This document shows positions 11,127 to 22,887 of a stretch of 64,000 bases of DNA, piece after piece. The stretch is taken from positions 1,739,148-1,803,147 of the forward strand of contig NW_003101682.1 in assembly GCF_000003855.2 (NCBI RefSeq). The letters are read 5' to 3'. Source of the DNA: Blastomyces gilchristii SLH14081 (lineage: Eukaryota > Ascomycota > Eurotiomycetes > Onygenales > Ajellomycetaceae). The notes under the pieces are model-generated. The model saw only the letters and a list, made by a program, of their open reading frames with translations, searched no databases and was not told the DNA's origin. Within the stretch, counting starts at the first letter, position 1. Every line of letters starts with the position of its first letter. Made by a program: the position numbers and the translations under genes.

Positions 11127-13619
11127 ATGGCGGAACTTTCACAGGGAGATCGCGACATTATCAAGAACCATCCTCTAACCAACTCAGTCAATAGTTTACA
11201 AGGTGTGCTTCAGGAAGCTGAAAAAATCTATGAGTCGCGCCCTCTCAACAGCCTTGACCAACTCTATCAGGGGGCGACTTCGGGACTCCTCTCAGCTTTA
11301 CAGGGAGAGGATGCAGCTTACAGCCTTCGCTCACGGATGAGTGATGGAAATGTGGCATCTGATCTAGCACAATTAGTCGAGCGCCTCCAAAAGGCAAAAG
11401 GAAACTTCAGATACTACGAGTATCGGCTGCTAGTATGTCTAGTCATCCAAAGACCACCAGACATCGAACTCCAGAGCGTCGAAAAATGGAACATCGACAT
11501 CTGGAAAGCTATATTTAACCTCATTGTCACAATCCCTCGAACAACACCATCAGCGAGCATCCCCCCCTCCTTTGACAACACCCCAGTCAAATCCACCTCA
11601 TCATCACAGAAAGGTTCCAAACAGACACTTGAGTTAGTGAATCCAAGAATCTTTGAGGAGATACATGACTGCAAATTTCAAGATGTTGAGGGCTTCTTCA
11701 ACAAGTACTTTGAGGGAAAAGACTGGAGCAGCAAAGCAGATGCTATCTGTCAACATGTGCTAGCCTCAGACAGTGATGATGGCAATTGGGCCCAGTTCCC
11801 TGATCCTCCTACACAGGCTGATGTCCTCACCTGATGATTTCATCTTCAAGAAGATCTTCTCTTGAAATCATGCGGCATCTACTACACCACAGCAAGCAAA
11901 GCAGATCTTACTGGTTCAAAGACAGAACAGCAAGTTGATCTTCTTTTGAGAGCTAGGGGTGAGAGTCTCTCACAGAATAAACATGACTGGAGAGACATTC
12001 TGGTAGTTGATGAGCTCAAAAAATCTAAGGAGGAGATCAGGATCAAAGGCACTCTGTTGCAGATGAGCCGCTATGTGCATGAGATCTTTTCTGCCCAGCT
12101 CATCTGGCAGTTTGTCCATGCATTTGCAATCTGTGGGACCAAGATGAAAGCATGAGTGTTTGACTGCTCAGATCTCTACAGCTCAGGCATCATCAACATT
12201 GACACAGATTCAAGACAGTTCTTTCAAGTGCTTGTGAGTTACACCATGATGAGTGATAAGAAGCTGGGACTGGATATCTTTATTGTTAGAGATGAAGGTG
12301 GCAGCAAATCAATAACTGTCAAAGAGCCTGGAAACTCAGAGGAAAAGATGCTGCAGCTAGGGGAAATGCTTTCTTTTCAGCATGTCATTGTGTGTCGCGG
12401 GACAACATGTTTTCTTGCAAATGATGGACAGATGGAGGGTGTAGCCAAATTCTCATAGATGTCAGACAAACGGCAGCCAGAGGCAGAAGTTCTCAAGCTA
12501 GCAGGTCAAAAAAATGTCCAAGGGGTTGCCAGGATCATTGGCCACAGTGTCATCACTAGTATTGCTGACATGCGCTGCGGCCTGACCTTCAACAATAAGC
12601 AACATGACTTCAAAAGTGCACCCCCCAGCACACCCTTCTTCTTTCATCAATCTCAGCTGCTCACTGAGCCCTGTCGCCTAGATCTCCATCAAAAATCGTC
12701 TTCCATAAAGCACAGATCCCCAGACAAGGGGATGCAGACATTCAAACGATCGCGTTCCATCAATCAACTGTCAAGGGACACTCAGCAGGAGCATGAGCCC
12801 ATCAATCAACTGTCACAGGACACTCAGCAGGAGAATGAGCTAGCTTTCTCCATTCAGTCAGCACACAAGCCAAGCCTATTTGACAGGGATGGTGAGGAAC
12901 TCTATGACAACCGTGTTCTTCACTGTCTTGTGATATCACCCGCTGGCCGGTCAATCTACAGATACAAGTCACCCCTGGAGCTGCTCAAGGCCCTTCGCGA
13001 TGTAATAAAGGCACACCAGCCTCTATATCTGGATGGGAACATTCTTCATCAGGATATTTCAGAGAACAATATAATAATAATCAATCCAGATAAGACAGAT
13101 GATCTCTCTGACATGCTAATTGATCTAGATCTTGCCAAAGAAGTTGATAGCAGGTGAAGTGGTGCATGGCATCAGACTGGCACAATGGAGTTTATGACAA
13201 TTGAAGTGCTGCTTAATATTGATCATACCTATCAGCATAATCTTGAGTCTTTCTTTTATATGCTTATCTGGCAGTGCGCCTGTCATGGCTGGAGAAAGAA
13301 TAATCATCCTAAGAATAGTAAACTTCATGCCTGGTATACTGATAACTATGAGAACATTGCAAATGTCAAATTTGGTCATATAAGCAAAGCTGAAAATGTG
13401 GGATTTGGGTTCATTTTGAGGGAGTTCTCTTCAAAGTTTCATGATGTTTTATCACTTTGCAGGGCTCTATGAGACATACTCTTTCCTTACAATGATGAAG
13501 GCCTTATTATTGGCACTTCCCAAGACCCAAACCACTTATACAATCCTATTATTAAGGCATATGATGACACAATTGCTCAATTGGAACTTGGAGACCTTGC
13601 TAGCAATAAATCTGTTTAG
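11127..13619 (+). pseudogene. FunK1-type fungal protein kinase, pseudogene
   Basis: One frame runs from the ATG at 11127 to a terminal TAG at 13617 (about 830 codons). It is interrupted by TGA TGA at 11832, TGA at 12153, TAG at 12456, TGA at 13155 and TGA at 13470, with no frameshift. Family marks stay in register across the stops: GRSIYRYKSPLELLKALRD, the catalytic-loop equivalent HQDISENNI (normally HRDIS), DLDLAKE, TGTMEFM and LESFFYMLIW. The sequence resembles the fungal-type kinase family FunK1 (Pkinase_fungal), whose substrates are poorly known. Each stop can come from an expected Trp or Arg codon by one C:G to T:A change, and several missense changes fit the same pattern. I read this as a RIP-damaged copy. 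Programmed readthrough is very unlikely. An intron could remove at most the first double stop. Confidence 0.85.
12759..12842 (+). repeat. 42 bp tandem duplication in the FunK1 relic
   Basis: Two adjacent 42 bp units, 12759-12800 and 12801-12842, differ at only a few bases. They encode INQLSRDTQQEHEP and INQLSQDTQQENEL, inside the linker before the kinase C-lobe. The unit is a multiple of three, so it arose without breaking the frame. Confidence 0.9.
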
Positions 13620-15007
13620 TGTGCTCTCAGAGTTAAAAGTAATGTTCTGCTGATTTGCTGAGTTACATAGTTGATTCTTGATAATATTATTTTTCATTTA
13701 CTCATTTCCCTGGGGAGGAGGTTATTAATGCCCATTGTAAACGACCCGACCATTATCTAGTTACATGGAATATCGGGGTTCTGGGAGCCTGGGGAATCCC
13801 CAGTAGAATTAGGACTCCTGGAGTCAACAATATGATGGTGCTACCTATGCGCTTTTGGAATCGGGGTGTGTGTTTACAATTCCTCTACTGCATCCTCGTC
13901 CTCGTGGCGGTCGCGAGAGAGGCGCTTGCCTCCTCTGGAGCCTTGTTGTACCATCGCTGCCGCAAGGAGCCAGCTTTAAAACTCAAATTCAGGAAAGAGT
14001 CTTGAATAATAGAGTCAGATTTTCAAATACTGAGAGAGAGAGTTGTTCTTTCACGCTATGAGACAGCTATATATATAGGTCTGCATAGTTCTCGGTAGCT
14101 GATTATGAAGTTCAAATATAATGAAATAATCATAATTCGGTCTAAATGTTTATAATATTGACTCATTTACTCTCTGTTAAATTTTCCAAAAAAATGAATA
14201 TAATATTATAATATTATATAAGTAAGAAATTGAGGCGTGCACTTAGGTGCCTATAGCAAAAAGAGTATCATCATGTCTCATTCTTCTAAGATAGAGAGGG
14301 ATATGCCTTCTATTATATACAAATAAACATGCCTGTTGCAGTCATAGAAGGAGCGATCGTAAGGGCTATAATAGGAAAGAAGATAGGAGGGCTCTAAGTG
14401 TGGGCGGAAGAAGGAAGGTACGTCGTACGGCCCGAGGGTGGAGCGGAAGATTAGGGGGGGCGGAAGTCAAGGGCTTCCGCCACAGAAATAATGAATAACA
14501 TGATCAAAATGAAAATATAATTAAAAATATAAAATATATTTTTCATCTGAGATTAAATTTTTATTTGAAAAGTGAACCTGAGATTTTCAATATTAAAATA
14601 AAGAGTGAAGAAAATGAGGTAACTAGTTAGTATTTTGTCTTATCTCAACTCGCTTTTCATTTTCATCTCATCTTACAACTCTTATCAAAAGATAAACTGA
14701 TGAAGAGTCATAAATATCTACGAGAAGAAAAGAAAACATAAATTAAAGAAGCGACTTGAAGAAATTTCAATAAAATTCATGAAGAGAAAGTAAAAAGTTA
14801 TGTTTTCAATCTGGACATTTCATACACTCTTATAAATATATGATGTGTTAAATTCATAGGGGTTTCCTTCTCCACTCTGCTATTATCAAAGTCAAACAAA
14901 TCAGAAAAAAGATGGGAAAGTGATTGAATATTAAAAAAGCGGCCGCAAAATCGTAGATAACAGGGCATTCATTAAAAGAGGAAAAAAGAAACAATAAGAA
15001 AAAGTAA

Positions 15008-15062
<55 letters not shown>

Positions 15063-15495
15063 CAAAAGACAAAAGAAATAGTAAAAAAACCATCATAAGT
15101 CAATGACAGAGTTCATCAGTGTGTTCCTCATCAAAGATTTGTGGCATGAAGGCGAAAACAAAGAGAAGGAGAATAATTAAGTAGGTGAAAAGAGGCAGGA
15201 AAAAACCAGATCAAAGGAGGACAACCACCAAGGAGCTCGCTGGGGCGTAATTGGTAAATGCACAAGGTGCAGCAGAAATTGAGTAGATATACATTAAATC
15301 AGGCAGGAGGCGCACCAATGTCGAAATAAATATTATGCATAACCGAAATAGAAAAGAAAAAGGAAAAGAAAAAAGCGAAAAAAAGGTAAATGACAAGGGT
15401 TTGGCAAACGGACGTAGTACGGCGGTGCATAGTAAGGCAAGCACTATTTTGTCGACGCATTTCCTTCGTCGGTGGGGAAAGGATGAGGTCGGCAC
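13620..15495. other. Intergenic with low-complexity sequence
   Basis: About 1.9 kb between the FunK1 relic and the kin1 3' end. It holds a GC-richer patch near 13,850-13,980, a short hairpin (GGCGGAAG and CTTCCGCC arms) around 14459-14481, AT-rich DNA and a long A tract. No gene is supportable. Confidence 0.5.
15009..15060. repeat. Poly(A) tract, 52 bp
   Basis: Uninterrupted run of A in the downstream region of kin1, i.e. poly(T) in the sense of that gene. Runs this long are prone to length error in assemblies. Confidence 0.9.
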
Positions 15496-18400
15496 CTAAA
15501 GCCTCAGAGCGTCAAGAATCTTTTTCGCCATTTCTCGATACTGCCACATGCCCCCTGCCACCTTCTTGAACTGGATACCATGTAGTGAGAAGAGGGGGAC
15601 TTTGACAATCAATATCTCAAACTTGAGCACGAGGTTGCTCCCAGTATCGCTTTGGATTCTGGTGGTCGTTTCGCCAACGACGCGCTCGCCGCCGCCGTAA
15701 TTATCACGAGCAGTCATGTACTCGTCAGAACCATCGGAATTGGTGATAAAACTTCGATCCGGAGGCCCTTGTTGGCGGCGTGGAGTTCTCGAAGGGTTTG
15801 AGTATTTATGCTCATCCCGGTTCTCATCTTTGTCGTGGGCCCGCAGTCCGCCGAAGCTGATCCGCCGGCGGTGGCCACCTACTTTCCCATCCCGCTCTGG
15901 GCTGGGCGGGCGGACATCCATAACACGGTTAAGGTCGATGCTTGGGGCGTGACGACAGCTAAATCCACCTTTGATTTCCGCGAATTCAACTCCAAGCTGT
16001 TTCAGAACTCTCATGATGTCTGCACGGATGAAGGGGAGAGGTTTGCTGCTAGTTGTGGAAACACTGAACAGGCCCTTCAAAAAGACAGGCTTTGAGAAGT
16101 CTTCTCCTGCGTTTGCGTTCTCCAGTGCAGTCCCAGCACCACTCAGTTCAGCGTCGGTCTCCTCAGGTACATTTGCCTCCCGAGTTTCTTCTCGACGCGC
16201 TCGTCGGGCCTGGATACTTTCACGTCTCGCATGACCGAGTGATTTTGTTCTCAATGTCCGCACGCGTGTGCTAGGCCTCGAATCTTGGCCAGACTGATCA
16301 TTCTGCTGCAGGCGCGATTTTGGCATGTTCAAACTGGAGCGGTCAGATCCACTGGTCAAGGGTGGATCTTGCATGGGTTGCGAAACAGCACCATCGACCA
16401 AGCCTCTCCTCCCATTCCTACGGATCCGATTTTCGCCAGAATTAACGCTAGCTGACCGCCCGAGACCACTTTTCGTTCTGAGGGTAGGTTCTCCAGACCG
16501 GACAGCACGCAGTAATTCTTGCTGTTGTGGCTGACTTCCTCCAGAGTGAAGAGTACCGGGAAGAGTGTTTTCATGCCTCGGCCTTCTTACACTGAAACTC
16601 TTTCGAGGAGTGACAAGGTCCTCTGGGGGCTGAATGTTTAAGGTAGGTGCTTGGGGGGTCGCAACCTTTTCGCGATCAGCATCTCTTGGTTTTTCCCGTG
16701 TTCTTCTAGTGCTCAAACGTCTTAATAATCCGACAGCAGCACTTTCTTTCTTTATGTGCTCAACCGGTGTAGTTACCATGGGTGGAGATCCCGCTCCGAC
16801 TGCCTGTCCTATATTGAGATTCTTAATTCCATCTCTAACCTCATCGTCGCCATGGGTTCGTGCTCTTGGTCGCGCCCTTCCGCCAGTTGCCTTCTCACCT
16901 GGTATCTCATAAGCGTGCTGGTTAGTATGAGCAGCCTCTGGAGCTGGGATTTCTGGCATTTTCAGTGTGGGTTCTCCAGGGCCAGGCGGGATGGCTAGTG
17001 TACCCGGTCGCTCCTCAATTCTCTCCCTGTCTCGTTTCTCCCGCACAAGGTTGTAGACGGAGATCAACGGATTATAGCCATTAAGCAAGTCACCAGCTGA
17101 CTGTACCGCCTCAGCAGACGGGTTGGAAAGCGTGTCTTTACTCGCAGAGTTCCGACGCTTGTAAAAATCAAAAACCCCTCTCCTTTTCTCATTTGCCGGA
17201 TTGGGAGTAGAATGCTCTCTTTGGCTTAATCGCACAACATTCTGGTAGTCATCAGACTCGAGAACCTTGGTCAACTGAGTTGCGATAAATTCAGGAGGGC
17301 CGAAATCAAATCCAGTCATTCTTTGGACGATCTCGGGATCAAGTGGAAGCTGGAGAGGTTCACGATGAGGCATATAATTATCAGGGGGTCCACTGAAGCC
17401 TTTTGTCATCCAAGGGTGGTTTATGATCTCATTCAAACTAGCCCGTTGTTTCGGGTCCGTAACCAGCATTCGCGATATTATGTGTCGGCAATCTAGGCAA
17501 GAGTTAGTTCTCATAGATTGAAACGGATGTATATAACATATATGTGTTGGGTGGGGTGGGGGCAAACCTGAGGAAAGTCCCTGGGGGTACTCGACAACCC
17601 CGTTTTTGATTTTTGCGTGGAGCTGAGGCATGCTTTGATCGTCAAAGGGAACCTTCCCGCAGACTAAAACATAAAGGACAATACCGAAACTCCAGACATC
17701 CACCTCCGGACCGATATACTGCCGCGCTTGTAGCAGTTCGGGTGCTGCAAAATACAGACTACCACAGAAAGTTTTCAGCTGGCTTTTAGGCGAGAAGAGA
17801 TTGCTGAGTCCGAAGTCGATGATCTTGATATCCCCCGTCTTGCTGATTAGAATATTTTCGATTTTGAGATCCCGATGGACAATACTGTTTCTGTGGCAGT
17901 AGTCAAGCGCACTTGCGATTTGTCTCGCAAACTTCCGGGCTTGCTTTTCTTTTAGTTTTCCATGGGAGATGATGTAGTCGAGCATCTGTCCTCCGTTCAC
18001 GTATTCAAACAACATATACCAATGGTAATTTGTCCGCACGACATCTCGCATCCCACATACATAGGGGTGGTTTAGAAGGGTGACAATCGCTGCTTCTCTT
18101 GCTGTCCGTATCTCTTTAGAGCGGTCTGCCCTTTCCGCATCACGGTTACCGCGATGCTCTTCGGTCGAATGCCTAGGAATAATCTTCACAGCCACCTAAA
18201 TAATAGAATAAATGTGGCGTTAGTGTTGTATCTCAGAGGAAAGAACAACGGTCATCTCTACATACCTGTTCACCTGTCTCAAGGTTCTTCGCAAGTTTTA
18301 CCTTGCCCATACTCCCCGCACCAATTGTCTTCCCAAGTGCCCATTGCCCACTTGAGGTGGTGATTGTAGTCCGCCGCTTTGACTGCGGCGGCATTTGAGA

Positions 18401-18862
18401 GACACCATTAGTAGCACGTTGGTGGGCCCCGTTGGTGTATGAGTGGCCATCAGACACTGCGGGTATAGATGGAGGATTTGCAGGATTCACTGGGTTTCCA
18501 GGTCCAGCCATGTCGACACTATCTCGACCGTGGTTGGTTCTAAAGGAAGTTTGACGATGGGGCCGTGAAGTCTCAGTCCGATATTGTTGCGTGGTATCCA
18601 GCGGACGATCCCTCGAAGAGCTTCGGCGAGATGTAGCTGGGCGCGCGACGTTAACAGGGTTAATTGGATTGGAAGTGGGGGGCCGGTCGTAGGAGAGAGG
18701 TCGGGAGTTGGATCTACTATGAGAATGGGACTGTGAAGGTCTCGTAGCTGTGCTTCGGGCTCTGTGAGGGAGGTCTGTAGAAGGTCGATATGACGAATTG
18801 TGGCGTGATGTGGAGTGGCTGCGAACAATGACTTGAGAAGTTCCCGATGTTGCAGCGGACAT
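15496..18862 (-). CDS. Kin1/Par-1/MARK-type Ser/Thr protein kinase
   Basis: Three exons, 18862-18266, 18195-17568 and 17492-15496 (1,073 aa); introns of 70 and 75 bp both lie in the kinase domain. The first in-frame ATG begins MSAATSG. A Ser/Arg-rich N-terminal tail precedes the catalytic domain from about residue 174. The Gly-rich loop is GAGSMGKV, the ATP lysine is Lys203 in VAVKII, the catalytic loop is HRDLKIEN (Asp308) and the metal-binding motif is DFGLSN (Asp326). A long basic disordered region leads to a C-terminal KA1-like domain of about 100 residues (FEILIVKVPLFSLHGIQFKK). Kin1/Par-1 kinases control cell polarity, septation and exocytosis at the cortex, and KA1 domains bind acidic phospholipids. 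The overall plan (N-terminal kinase, long linker, KA1) matches fungal Kin1. Next to it lies a 1.6 kb region shared with the divergent G-patch gene. Confidence 0.93.
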
Positions 18863-19920
18863 TGCGATCAAGTATAAGGTCACAGGCCGTGGAAGCCGGG
18901 AAAATGGCAAGACCGTTTCAAGTTCCGATGAACAACGATGAAGTGTGATAGGAACTCTTGTGCGAGGAGTGACTTGTTTCGCGGCCGTCTTTGTTTTGGT
19001 AGTGATACGCTCTTGTGAAGTGGAGGTGAGGGATGCTCAGGATACTCCAAGTCGTGAGGAATCAGCCCTTGCGCACCGCTTCATCTGTGGAGGAGAGCTG
19101 CAGTTCAGGGTCAACACGGTACCAGAGGCGAAGAAAGAGGGAGTCCATATACCAAGCAACAAGCCGGATAACCGACAGCGTAATGGCAGAAGAGTAGAAG
19201 TCGGGGGAGGGTCTAGTAGGGGAGGAGGTTAAGGCAGGATAGGATACGCGGTGCTGGCCTAACAAGTGCTGTTAGCGGGAGCAGGGGAAGAAGCGAGCGG
19301 TAAGAGAGAGAGAGGTGCGTGTCGGAAATAGGCGTGTAGGTAGGGTAGGGTAGGTGGATGATGACATGGGGGAGGGGAGGGGAGGAAACAAACAACACGG
19401 TGCTAGTTATCATCACGCAAGACACGGCTGTAGATGTGCTTGGAAGAAAGTCTATTTGAATGTTCTTTGATGGGGACAGACAGCCCACTTTCTGCATGTA
19501 AACAAGGCATGCAATCAACTATAATCAATAATAATGGGGTGGATGCGGCTGGGGGGGGAAAAGAACAGTACGGAGTATTCTTTACGGGGATTACGTATTT
19601 ACGTACCAGATCTGTTAACTATTTATGAGATTCCAAAATTGAGATTTGAGTTTTTTGCTTTTATGTTTGTTTAACTACCTTGCTGGCTGGCGGGCTGAGG
19701 CGGGCTGGCTGATAGGTACGTTAACTAGGTAGCGATCTGGAGAATCGAACGAAACAACCTTGGGCCCAAAGCGAGGCAGAGAAGATTGTCGGAGGTAACT
19801 AACTATGGTAGTTATTGTATTGTGATGATGACTTGGATTGTAGAGCAACACACAGCAAACATACAAAATTTCTCTCAGATAACTACCAACCAGAAAACAG
19901 GAAGCCAGGCAGAACAAATA

Positions 19921-19950
19921 TATTATTATTATTATTATTATTATTATTAT
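19921..19950. repeat. (TAT)10 microsatellite
   Basis: Ten perfect TAT units in the kin1 / G-patch intergenic region. Confidence 0.95.
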
Positions 19951-19979
19951 GTCGTTACTCAGTTCTGCTGTCCGTCCGT

Positions 19980-20005
19980 CCCCATCCCATCCCATCCCAT
20001 CCCAT
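19980..20005. repeat. (CCCAT)5 minisatellite
   Basis: Five perfect CCCAT units followed by two CCAT units, 30 bp after the TAT microsatellite. Confidence 0.9.
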
Positions 20006-20501
20006 CCATCCATCGACTGACTGGGAACGACTTCATCACTCTGTTCCCGAGGCCGCCACAGCTGATATCCGGATTAGTCACGCTCCCAGCCACGTGAGCC
20101 CGCCTGGAACCTTGTTATGGCGGTGCAGGTGTGGCTGGAGCGGTCAACTGCGATTGTTTCCAAGGTTTCTTCCGCTTCGGGCCAGCTTACAGCGTATGAT
20201 CCGTTTCTACGTCAACGTTCACGAGGATATGATATAGATCATTATCTGCTCTTCCTCTGGCAAATACCTGCCAGATCACTTCTAAACATACTACTCACTA
20301 CCTCAGGAGACTTCTATTGACTCGTCACCAACAGCTATAGCAGGAGAACAGCTAAGCTGATTGGTGCATGTCCGGTCCATAGACGGTGAAGCCTCGAGGG
20401 CGAGGCCTTGAGAAAGGCTCCATTTCCACCACGCGAAGCAACCCCCCTCCCTCCTCTATTTACGTTAGGGAGTAGGAAGCAGGAAAGGAAAGGAATACCA
20501 C

Positions 20502-22887
20502 ATGACTATAACTACAAGCATGTCTGCCAAGAGATCTAGGGCTACTTTCGAAGACGAGCATCTCCATGCTCCGTACGCCATCTATGGCACGCCCTTACCA
20601 CCACTTGACCCCGAAGTCCGGGACGATGGCTCCTATGTTCCGGTTTGGAAGCAGGAGGTGAGGGATGAACGGGGAAGGAAACGTCTTCATGGTGCCTTTA
20701 CTGGTGGATTCAGTGCTGGGTGAGCTCACGATTGACCGGGGAGCTGGATCCAGAACGGCTAAATTAAATCGGTTTATCTATAGGTATTTCAATACTGTCG
20801 GTTCGAAAGAGGGCTGGACTCCATCGACCTTTGTATCGTCCCGTCGAAATCGCGCAAAAGATGACAAACAGCCAACTCACCAACAACGACCGGAGGACTT
20901 TATGGATGAGGAAGATCTGCGCGAAGCTGAAGAGGCGAGGAAACTCCAAACTGCTGGGGAATATGCCGGTTTTGGCTCGACGGCCTCTGATGCCACGCGG
21001 CTAGGTGGTTTAATGGATATTTTCAAAATTACTGGGGATACAATTGGCGTCAAGCTACTGAAACGAATGGGTTGGAAGGAGGGACAAGGAATTGGCCCAA
21101 AAGTGCGACGGAAAGCAGACCTTGGCGATGGGGCTGATGCGGAAGGCAAAGTCCATCTTTTTGCGCCGACGAACCCTCCTATGATATCATTCGTGAAGAA
21201 AAATGATCATAAAGGACTTGGATTTGAAGGGGAAGCTAGACTGGACGCAACAGTGAGGCTAGATACTGGAGCCAAGCCACGTGCATTGGCTCAGGCGGAA
21301 GATTCTGATCAATTCGGCGGCCCTAAACCCCCGACGAATGGGAACGACTCTCGTAAACAAAAGCCGTCGAGAAGGGGAGGTTTTGGCGTAGGTGTTCTAA
21401 ACGATACTGGTTCCGATGACGAAGACCCTTATGAAATGGGGCCGCAAATTTCCTACAATCGATTTATTGACCATGACAAGAAAGCGAAGAAAACATCCAG
21501 CAACAGCTCTGCAGTGACGAAACCGTCAATAGGGCTCTCAAATCCATTATTAGGCACCAAGCCCGTTTTTATCTCGAAGAAAAAAGTGGCAGCCGAGAAG
21601 ACAAAGGCAGGATTCAGGAAATGCCATGATGGACGTCTACCACTTGACGGATTTCTCCATGGCGTAGAAATTGCTGGATTGACCATTTCAACACAGGAGA
21701 AGAAGTATGCGGCGCCAGAAATCCCCAAAGATTGGAAATCCGCGAAAGTCCCTTCCCGCACAGGGCCAATCCAAAATTACATGTCAAGCGCTGAAGCCGC
21801 GAAGGCATCATCCCTGGACCCTACATCAAGAGCTGCTTTGCTGGGCGAAGCACAATTACCGGGTAAATCGGTGTTCGACTACATGACTCCAGCAGGGCGT
21901 GACAAGATTGTCAAAGCTACAGGGCGCACTGATTTACCTCCAGCCCTAGGGGAGAAGGGACCGGAAGGGTTCCTTACCACAGAGGCGCAGAAACAGCAAG
22001 ATTTATGGAACCTTGTGCCAAAGTTAGATAAAGATGTCGCCGTACAAGCCCTTAATCGCGGAATTAGTGGCTGGATGCCTTACGCGGAAGATGAAGCCAA
22101 ACGATCACGATACCGTTCGTTCCTTGAGGTCCGCGCGGGCCTGCGGGACAAGCTTCCCGATCGCGCCCCCGGCGCAACAACCGATGACTGGCTAACCGAG
22201 CTGCAAGAATTCGCGCGTGCCGCTCAAGTCTTCAGGCCGGTATCTGGCCTGATGGCATCGCGCTTCACTTCCTCCTTCGATTCCTCGTCTATCTCCCAAC
22301 AGCAGCAACAATCCCAACAATCCCAACAATCCCATTCGACGCCAGCAGGAGCAGTTAATGCTCAACACGAACCCCTCATCCGCAGACCAGACCCAAAGCC
22401 TCAAGATCCCGCCGAAGCAGCCGCTGAAATCGGCATGTACGGGCCCCTGACGCGATCATCCATCCCATTTTCCCCCTCTAGACTTCTCTGTAAACGCTTC
22501 AACGTCCGGCCCCCTTCCAGCATCGCTGTTGATGCGGGTGATATGCCTGGCGGCCCTGGTCGGACGCCCACCATGCCCTCCGGATCTAAATTGGATATCT
22601 TGTCCAAGGAGGCGGTGAATCGGATTCTGATGGGGGCAGGGGCGGTTGTTGCGACGGCAGGTGCATGTGCGAGTGCAGGTTGGGCTGAGGGCGAACAACA
22701 ACAGGAGCAGCAACAGCAGCAGGAGCAGCAAGGGCAGGATCAGCGACCGTTGGAGAGGAAGGAGATTGTTGTTGATCCTGGGCGAAACGAGGCGCTGGAG
22801 GCAGAGAGACCTGGCGATGCAGTTTTCAAGGCCATATTTGGGAGTGATGATGAGGGCGATGGGGATGGAGATGAGGATATGGATTGA
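20502..22887 (+). CDS. G-patch protein, GPATCH1/TOUGH family
   Basis: Two exons, 20502-20719 and 20784-22887 (773 aa), with a 64 bp intron. The N-terminal block carries the family's conserved segment [20 protein letters not shown] and then [20 protein letters not shown], which is continuous only after splicing. The G-patch lies at about residues 157-183 ([19 protein letters not shown]). A second conserved block sits near the C-terminus ([20 protein letters not shown]). Gln-rich tracts are encoded near 22300 and 22700, and the protein ends in an acidic Gly/Asp tail. GPATCH1-like proteins act in the nucleus with the spliceosome; G-patches usually activate DEAH helicases. Two in-frame ATGs (20502 and 20520) could start translation. 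Confidence 0.93.

Larger units (their letters stand above)
18863..20501. promoter_or_regulatory. Divergent intergenic region, kin1 / G-patch gene
   Basis: About 1.6 kb separates the divergent start codons of kin1 and the G-patch gene, so it must hold both promoters and leaders. A palindromic CACGTG E-box lies at 20091-20096. It also carries a TAT trinucleotide run (19921-19950) and a CCCAT pentamer array (about 19980-20005). No gene is supportable within it. Confidence 0.55.

Noticed and set aside
11862..13157. Separate small ORFs between the stops in the FunK1 region as individual genes
   Set aside because: All are in the same frame and together give one kinase-like sequence, so they are fragments of one pseudogene.
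14459..14481. GGCGGAAG/CTTCCGCC hairpin as a terminator or transposon end
   Set aside because: Isolated 8 bp arms with no partner copy, no target duplication and no adjacent gene end.
18863..18910. Upstream extension of kin1 by 16 residues
   Set aside because: It would require a TTG start. The ATG at 18862 is the first in frame.
22300..22730. Gln-coding repeats in the G-patch gene as possible disease-like expansions
   Set aside because: Short, interrupted Gln tracts are ordinary in fungal nuclear proteins.
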